A stretch of 64,000 bases of DNA from Prunella strophiata (Eukaryota > Chordata > Aves > Passeriformes > Prunellidae). The notes beneath the pieces were generated by a model, which was not told where the DNA came from, ran no database searches, and worked only from the letters and a program-made list of their open reading frames with translations. Shown piece after piece: positions 25,104 through 64,000 of the stretch. The stretch spans positions 68,673,785-68,737,784 of the forward strand of contig JAZBQD010000018.1 in assembly GCA_036583965.1 (NCBI GenBank), read 5' to 3'. A program made the position numbers and the translations under genes. Within the stretch, counting starts at the first letter, position 1. Each line of letters begins with the position of its first letter.

Positions 25104-25225
25104 TGAGCAATGTGTTTAACCCTTTCCATAAAGAAATTTTCCCAAATATCCAATCTAAAGTTCCCCTGGCCCAGCCTGAGGCCATTTCCCCTCCTGTCCC
25201 TGTTCTCTGGGATAAGATCCCAAAT
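25104..25225 (-). mobile_element. CR1 fragment (antisense half of an inverted pair)
   Basis: 'ccataaagaaattttcccaa', 'atatccaatctaaagttccc', 'ttcccctcctgtccctgttc'. Confidence 0.78.
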
Positions 25226-28200
25226 CCACACCCTGCCTGTGTCCTCCTGGAATATGCAAAGCAGGCTGCATTTACATAAACCATTCCTAAAAACCAAATT
25301 GAGCACAAAACCTCCCCCAACAAATGCAAAAGTGATGTAAAACAGAGACAGAAAATCAGCTGCAGGCTCAGCTTAAGCAGCAAAAAATCTGATTCATGCT
25401 CAGCCCCTCAGGGAAAGAAGGGTAAGGTGGGATTGCCCTCTCCATGGCAGCCAGATTTGAGATCTGTGGATCTTGAAGCTGCATCCTTGTTTCTGTGAGC
25501 ACAAGGAGGAAAGTTTAGCACCTCCCTGTATTTGTAAATCTGTAAATATCAATTTATGCTCACACCCAGCTGCTGAAAAACAGAGACAGCAGCACAAAGC
25601 AGATGAATCTTCTTCTAGTTTGAATTTTACCCAATTAAAAGCCCAAGGAAGAATGTCTACACTTAAAACAGCAGCTGAAAAATACCCCATAAAACTTTAA
25701 ATTTTTATATTTTAATTTGAATATAAACAATTCACCTTTCTGCCAGTTTAAAGATTTTAAATGAAAACCACTCAAAGTTTAAAAATTCCAGTCTAGGAAC
25801 CTGTGAATTTATTAAAGGAGTCAAAGCCAGGCAGTGGATGGATACTGTTTATTGGTTCTTTCCATCACATCTGAGTTACAGGTGTAAAAGTCACACAAAC
25901 TGCAGGTATAAACATGTAAAACAATACAAAAATAAATGGAAAGGTAATTTTATATTTACTGAATCAAGTTGTGTAATAAATACGAGAGGCAAAAAGCTTC
26001 AATCACACCATTCAGCTGAACTGAAGTTACAGTAGTGTTTGTAAATAACACGTTTTTAACTTAGACTTGCAAATATTAAAGCATTGAGAACTAGTATAAA
26101 AGTGAATTTTGGCACATTGTAAAGTGAGAAGTGTTATGTCAGGATCTGGCTGTTGTGTAAAAATGAGCTTTCTGAGGTACATTTTTAACAACCTAAGATT
26201 AGATCAACCTTGTGGTTCTACCAACTCACAGTTCACAATTCACTATACTAGTCACAATTTTTTTTCCCTTTTCAAGAATACCAAAGTATTCCAGAGCTTA
26301 AATCTGTGCAAATTCAGACAAGTTTCAATTAAAAAATAACAATAATTTAAAAAAAAAATTCCAACTTATTTAGGGGAACCCTCACGTGCAACTTAACTCC
26401 TCCCTGCAATCCGGTGTGTTAATTGCAAAGTGTAAAACTGGATTAATCCCAAATTGCACAGCTTAAAATTCAAATACTCCCAGATTGCAGAGCAGCTCAA
26501 GCTGCAAAGGTTCCCCTGCTAAGTTTGTCACATTTGAATCCTATAACTTCAGTAACTTCTGATCACACTCATTCTCGGTGAGGAGAAAGAAAAAAACACC
26601 ACCACAAGCTGCTAACAAAGGTCAGCAAAGCGTGGAAACCCCTTGAGGACTCTTCAGCACTTCCCAAGCTCAGGAATGCCTGGACACAAATTTTTCCAAG
26701 TACAGTAAAAGAGAAATGGAACAGTGTAATGGCACTTTTGCTGTATCCAAACATCAGTGGGTTAGAAATGGTGCTTTTTTGTTGGTTTTATTTTTAATTA
26801 TACAGTAGCCAAAAAAAAGTTCAAACCTCAATCCTTCGGAGTAGCTCCATCCTCACCTGGACTTCCAAAGGAGTGAGGACACCAAATCCCCTGGGCTGGG
26901 GATTCCATACAGTACAAACAGCTCTGACCAGAGTACAAAAGTTACACTCTTCTAAAAAAAAAAAATAATAATAAATTCAAAAAGCGCTGCTGATCGTTAG
27001 AATCGACTCCCAAAAAATCAGCAACTGCTCTTCAACAGCAGCAGCATCAGGCATTTCAGTCCTCAAAGAGTTTTCTTTTCAACAGTTTAACCATTTTGTG
27101 CTAATATTTGTCACTAGGTTAAATTTTTAAGTCCTTTCACCAAAACCGTGATTTTCCTTTAAAAAACAAAAAGGGGTGCAACCCCTGACATCCATTTATT
27201 TGGGGAATAAATGGTGTCATCTGCAAGGCACTACTACATTTAAAGGATACCATTGTCACAGTTTCACTATTTCGGTATTTTTATTTTTTTTTCTCTTTTT
27301 TTGTTCTGGTTGAAAGTCACAGTTCAAAAATAAACACTAAAAATTGAGGTAATCAATTTCTTTCAATACCAAAATACATGAATTGAGCCAGTACCAGTCT
27401 GGTGAAAGGTCTTTGTAATACACAGCTATGACCATAGAGCACATGCAGCACAGGACAGGAGGGTTCTAGGCCTTTGTTCTGAGCTCTTCTGCTCCAGTTT
27501 TTAAGGCAACAGCTCAATTTGCACACTCACACCCCAATTATTTTCTTTTCCTTTTTTTTTGTTCACAGGGCTTGAAATTCCAGCTGGATCAAGCCCCATC
27601 CATATTGATTTGAGAGCTGCACAAATTGGAGTTCTTAAAAAGAGTTCAGCAGAGCAAAAATTCAGCTACAGCATCTTCATCTATTTTCAATCAATTGCAC
27701 TTAAATCTACTCTGTATCCACTCACGAGTCGAGACAAAGCCTCCACCACGTGCCTGCTGTCCCAACCACTGGAATTTCTTCCCACATCACATCCCACTAC
27801 TCTAAAAATATGGCTTTGCAGGTGAGAGAACTGGGACTGGAACAGCTGGGTTTACACTGAGTCAATTGGCAAAGCAATTCCAAATTGGAGTTCAATTTCC
27901 TAATGCCCCCTTTTTATTGCAGCGCTACCACCAGAATTTTGGGATTCCTAAAAATTCTGGGCTGTGAAATAATTTCATCCAACCAACTGGATTTAGTTGT
28001 AAACCCCTGGCAGCCCACCCCCCCAAACCCACTGCTAGCTACCTTTGCTCTACAGGCACTACAGGATATTAAGACTAAAATTTAGCCATGCATAGATAAA
28101 ACTCACGAGCTTTATCAGGATGCTCCACACTTGTGATCCAGGGAATACCCCAGGAAAGCCTAAAAACACAAACTAGTTGCTGGCTTTTACTGGCCTCTAA

Positions 28201-29389
28201 CAGGATACAAGTAGTTTTTTTTTATATAAAGTCTCGTGGTGTGCAAAAAAAAATAAAAAAGAAAATAGAATACTAAAGTCTTCAATTCAGACAGCTTTTT
28301 AAATCTAGGAGGAAAGCAAGGAATGAAACCTTATCAATATTTCTATCCCAGCCTGCAGCACCTGGAATTCCACCTCTGCACTGTGGAACACTCACAGGAC
28401 AGGCACCCAGCAATGAAGACCAAAACCACCTAAAATGTGCTTCAGGTCACTGAAATTTCACTTGTTTTGTATTCCAAAGGTAAAAAATACATCTCTTTAG
28501 CAAACCATGAACTCTAATTTAGCCTCAGGTTTGATGGCAGGGGTTAAATCTCATTTTCCTGCCTCAGGATGAGGCTGAGCAGATACATTTGAAGTATTTT
28601 AAGTGTCCTGCAAGAGATTTTTCATTCCATTTCTTGCTGTATCACAAACATCTGGTCAGAAAGAAAAGCTGCAGTTGCAGTAAAAGATTGAGCTGTCCCT
28701 AAGGCAAAGGAATATGAAAATAAAAAATTCCTGCTGGGCTGCTCTCACCTAAATTCTGAACACATGCATGCTACAATAATCTGCTTATTCAAATAAACTG
28801 CAATAATTACCTGTAAGTAGCTGCTAAGGTACTTTATAATCCTTCAGGCAGGGATTTATAAAGCCTCCTTTCAAATGATACTGAATTAAGTCAGGAAAGG
28901 CTGCCAGCATTCCTGTTCTATCATTTAGGAACTATAAAAACTCTGTTGCAAGTACTTAAAAAGCTGATTTCTCACCAGCACAGTGAAATGTTACAGCGTG
29001 CAAATTCTTCTGGAAGCTCCACAAACAAGTTCCTGCCTCTTTCAAGTAACATCTTTTGTTATTTTTTACCTTTGGAAATCATTCATCTTCATGAAAAGGA
29101 ATTCTTCAGCTGAAGAATCTCCCCCTTGCCTTGCCTTGCTTAGTTTTTAGGACTGCAATAGGAATCCTCCAGGGATAATCTAAGCAAGGTACACATTGCA
29201 GCCAGCCAGGAAATATTTTCCAGAATCCCAATGAGAGCACTGGGAAGAAATTAAGATTTCTCCACTGATTTCACCCTGAAATGTATAAATAGCTTTTCTT
29301 TAAAGTCAGAATTTCGAGTGCAGACTCAAACTTGTGCTGAGGTTTTGAGATGGGCTGTGCCCTGACAAAGGTGGGGGTGGAAGTGTTCC
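25226..29389. other. CR1-free AT-rich block
   Basis: More than 4 kb without a recognisable CR1 or LTR, unlike both neighbours. It is rich in A/T runs and AU-rich motifs, and no coding exon was found on either strand. It is best explained as long UTR sequence or conserved non-coding DNA. See the 3' UTR entry. Confidence 0.45.
25848..25853 (-). terminator. Candidate distal poly(A) signal AATAAA
   Basis: AATAAA on the minus strand at the low-coordinate edge of the CR1-free block. A second copy lies at 25808-25813. This is suggestive only, because several other TTTATT strings occur within 26-28 kb. Confidence 0.25.
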
Positions 29390-31385
29390 CTCATCCCTCA
29401 CTTTGGGAACACCTGACAGCTCTGGGATTAGGGACTCTTCTGAGTTTTTCCCATTGTTTCCACATTTTTCATTTTGGGAATGCCCTAGCAGCTGTGAGAT
29501 TAGGGACTCAGCTCTGAGTTGTCCCCACTGTTCCCCCATTTCTCGCTTTGGGAACATCCCAACAACTGCTGATTCAGGGACTCTTCTGAGCTTTTCCCAT
29601 TGTTCCTCCATTTCTCACTTTGGGAACATCCTGACAGCTCTACGATTAGGGATTTTTCTGAGTTGTTCCCACTGTTTGCACAATTTTCACTTTGGGATTG
29701 CCCTAACAACTCTGGGATTAGGGACTCCTGAGAAAGTGTTCCCCCATTTTTCGCTTTGGGAACACACCAACAGCTCTGGGATCAGGGACTCAGTTCTGAG
29801 TTCTTCCCATTGTTCCCCCATTTCTCACTTTGGGAACACCTGACAGCTCTGGGATTAGGGACTTTTCTGAGTTTTTCCCATTGTTTCCACATTTTTCACT
29901 TTGGGAATGCCCTAGCAGCTGTGAGATTAGGGACTCAGCTCTGAGTTTTCCCCACTGTTCCCCCATTTCTCGCTTTGGGAACATCCCAACAACTGTTAAT
30001 TAGGGACTCTTCTGAGCTTTTCCCATTGTTCCCCCATTTCTCACTTTGGGAACATCCTGACAGCTCTAGAATTAGGGATTCTTCAGTTTTTCCCACTGTT
30101 CCCCCATCTGTCACTTTGGGAACATCCTAACAACTGTGGGATTAGGTGCTCACATTCCCCCATTTCTCGCTTTGGGAATGCTCTGACAGTTCTGGAATTA
30201 GGGACTCAGTTCTGAGTTCTTCCCACTGTTCCCCCATTTCTCGCTTTGGGAACATCCCAACAGCTGCAGATTCAGGGATTCTAAGTTTTTGAATCATTCT
30301 CCCATTTCTTGCTTTGGGAACATCCCAGCAGCTGTGGGATTAGACACTCATCTGAGCTTTTCCCTCTGTTCCCCCATTTTTCACTTTGGCAATACATCAA
30401 TAACTGTGGGATCAGGCACTCTGAGAAAGTGCTCCCCCATTTCTCACTTTGGGAACACACCAAGAGCTGTGGGATTAGGGACCCAATTCTGAGTTCTTCC
30501 CATTGTTCCCCCATTTCTCGCTTTGGGAACACCCTGACAGCTCTGGGATTAGGGACTCTTCTGAGTTTTTCCCACTGTTTCCACAATTTTCACTTTGGGA
30601 ATAACCCAACAGCTGTGGGATTAGGGACTCAGTTCTGAGTTCTTCCCATTGTTCCCCCATTTCTCGCTTTGGGAACATCCCAACAGCTGCAGATTCAGGG
30701 ATTCTAAGTTTTTGAATCTTTCTCCCATTTCTTGCTTTGGGAACACACCAACAGCTCTGGGATCAGGGGCTCTTCAGAGCTATCCCCACTGTTCCCCCAT
30801 TTCTCGCTTTGGGAACACCCCAAGAGCTGTGGGATTAGAGACACTGAAAAAGTGCTCCCTCATTTCTCACTGTGGGAACCCACAAAGAGCTGTAGGATTA
30901 GGGACACTGAGAAAGTGTTCCCCCATTTCTCACTTTGGGAACATCCCAACAACTGTTAATTAGGGACTCAATTCTGAGTTTTTCCCACTGTTCCCCCATT
31001 TCTCGCTTTGGGAACAGCCCAGATGCTGTGGGATTAGGGACTCAATTCTGAGTTTTTCCCATTGTTCCCTCATTTCTTGCTTTGGGAACACACCAAGAGC
31101 TGTGGGATCAGGGACCCAATTCTGAGTTGTCCCCACTGTTCCCCCATTTCTTGCTTTGGGGACACACCAAGAGCTGCTGATTAGGGACTCAGTTCTGAGT
31201 TTTTTCCATTGTTCCCCCATTTCTCGCTTTGGGAACATCCCAGCAGCTGTGGGATTAGGGACTCTCTTAATTTTTTTAATTATTCCCCCATTTTTTTGCT
31301 TTGGGAACACAATAAACAGTTCTGGGATTGAGGACTCTTCTGAGGCTGTTCCCCCATTTCTTGCTTTGGGAACACCCCAATCCCA
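29390..31385. repeat. Minisatellite, about 72-75 bp units with higher-order period
   Basis: About 27 diverged units share the core 'tttctcgctttgggaaca' followed by 'ggattagggactc'. The spacing of 'ctttggga' is mostly 72-75 bp (29401, 29546, 29618, 29690, 29754, 29829). Distinct variant units recur about 423-429 bp apart: the 'acctgacagctctggga' unit at about 29410 and 29839, and the 'cagctgcagattcaggga' unit at 30261 and 30684. It lies 0.4 kb downstream of the DNAAF9 stop codon. Open frames across it are by-products. Confidence 0.92.
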
Positions 31386-31793
31386 CATCCTGAATTCCCC
31401 CACTGACCATCGATGCTCCTGTGCATCAATTTCCAAGGGACGCCCAGGAATTGTTTGATATCTGCACCATGGCCCAATTCCACAATTACATTCTGACCTT
31501 TTTAGGAAATAAATCCAGTTTTGCTTCTTTTCTCCTCCTTCTTCTTCTTCTTTTTCCCACGTTTCCACCACAAGCCAGAGATTCCAGGTGATGCTTTGTA
31601 CAGTCTGGAATTAAGGTGAAGTGGAAGCAAACCTGACAGTACAAACAGCTAAGCAGTTACTGTGTTAAATACCACCCTTAGTTTGGGAAGGAGTGCTGAA
31701 AACAGACATTTCACTCAATTTCTCATGAGCCTGAAGAACAAAACAGCATTTTTGGTTCCTGACACAAGGACAGGAACATGCAGGACCCATTGC

Positions 31794-63375
<31,582 letters not shown>

Positions 63376-63609
63376 TTAAAGGAGCAGTTTTTCCTCTCAT
63401 TGCACAACTTTAATAATAAGGAATGGGTCTTTGTTGGAATAAGTGAAGTAGTTTTATAGTTAAGCTTTCTGTTTAAGAAAATTAAATTAGAGCGAGGAAA
63501 TGGCTCAAATTACAGGATATTTTAGGGAAATAACTCTTGATGTAAATGTATCTGGTGCTTTTGTTAGTCAGGAATAAAAAATCTGGTTTACTGTTGATTT
63601 TTGCTGCAG

Positions 63610-63942
63610 TTGGCTTTAAGAATCACATCCTAAATGCAGGGCCTGGAGTGACAGAGGGAATGGCTTCACATTGACAGGAGGAAGGGACAGATGGGATCCT
63701 GGGGGGAATTATTCCCTGTGAGGGTGGGGAAGCCCTGGGATGGAATTCCCAGATTTGCTGTGGCTGCCTCTGGATCCCTGGAAGTGTCCAAGGCCACTTG
63801 GAAGTGTCCAAGGGCTTGGAGCCACCTGGGATAGTGGAAAGTGTCCCTGTTGTCCCTCCCTTTCCTGGCAGAATATTGGAATGAGATGATCTTTAAAGAT
63901 CTCTTCCAACCCAAAACCATTCCACAATTCCATGAAATCTCC
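63610..63942 (+). mobile_element. CR1 fragment upstream of first visible DNAAF9 exon
   Basis: 'gggtggggaagccctgggat', 'tggctgcctctggatccctg', a small internal duplication of 'ttggaagtgtccaagg', ending 'gatctcttccaacccaaaac'. Confidence 0.87.
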
Positions 63943-64000
63943 ATCCCAGCTTAGTGCAATTCCCTTCTGAAAAGGGGACTGAGAAAATTGTACAGAAATA

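Larger units (their letters stand above)
25820..31793 (-). other. Putative 3' UTR / immediate downstream region of DNAAF9
   Basis: This sequence follows the stop codon. It contains pyrimidine-rich sequence, a minisatellite (29.4-31.4 kb) and an AT-rich CR1-free block. Candidate minus-strand AATAAA signals (TTTATT on the plus strand) include 25848-25853. A weaker ATTAAA lies near 31275-31280. The true cleavage site cannot be decided from sequence. The CR1-free block may instead be the UTR of a different transcript. Confidence 0.3.

Noticed and set aside
29306..31571. Open frames of up to about 200 codons in the minisatellite (repeated FPKREMGEQW-type phrases)
   Set aside because: They are translations of a tandem repeat in multiple frames, with no initiation context or splice support.

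Overview
This is bird nuclear DNA, probably from a songbird. Fragments of the avian CR1 LINE recur on both strands throughout, recognisable by the 3' tail 'ggtcccttccaacccaaacc' or its complement. Solo LTRs of avian-type endogenous retroviruses are also present. The gene model has short vertebrate exons separated by introns of up to about 5 kb. The passerine assignment is an inference from repeat style only.

Right part (about 31.8-63.3 kb): the 3' portion of one minus-strand protein-coding gene. Twenty-five coding exons could be joined with matching intron phases and no internal stop. They encode about 806 residues, the C-terminal two thirds of a protein I recognise as DNAAF9 (formerly C20orf194, orthologue of the ciliate dynein-packaging factor Shulin). 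The upstream exons lie beyond the right edge. From exon 13 on, the protein has the layout of a CobW/G3E GTPase (P-loop region, VVDA-like strand, NKxD region, CobW C-terminal domain), but the P-loop lysine, the CxCC metal motif and NKxD are all lost. It looks like a G3E pseudo-GTPase. One intron needs a GC-AG donor to keep frame.

The introns carry CR1 pieces, a 183-bp pure-purine tract (57.9-58.1 kb), and an array of about eleven extra 103-bp units (47.25-49.0 kb) lying directly against the acceptor of exon 15. Each array unit copies that 3' splice site and the first bases of the exon. A 611-bp solo LTR with a 5-bp target duplication sits inside the array.

Middle part (about 25.2-31.8 kb): sequence downstream of the stop codon. 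It contains a 2-kb minisatellite of about 72-bp units with a roughly 425-bp higher-order period (29.4-31.4 kb). Next to it is a 4-kb AT-rich stretch free of recognisable CR1 that could be a long 3' UTR.

Left part (1-25.2 kb): no gene recognised. It holds many CR1 pieces, three solo LTRs of one roughly 620-bp family (two with perfect 6-bp target duplications, one nested in a CR1), a probable older relative, a (GGGTT)n microsatellite grown from a CR1 tail, a 171-bp tandem duplication, and several AT-rich CR1-free blocks that could be conserved non-coding elements.

Exon calls rest on reading-frame continuity and splice signals read by eye. Names rest on remembered family sequence, and no search was run.
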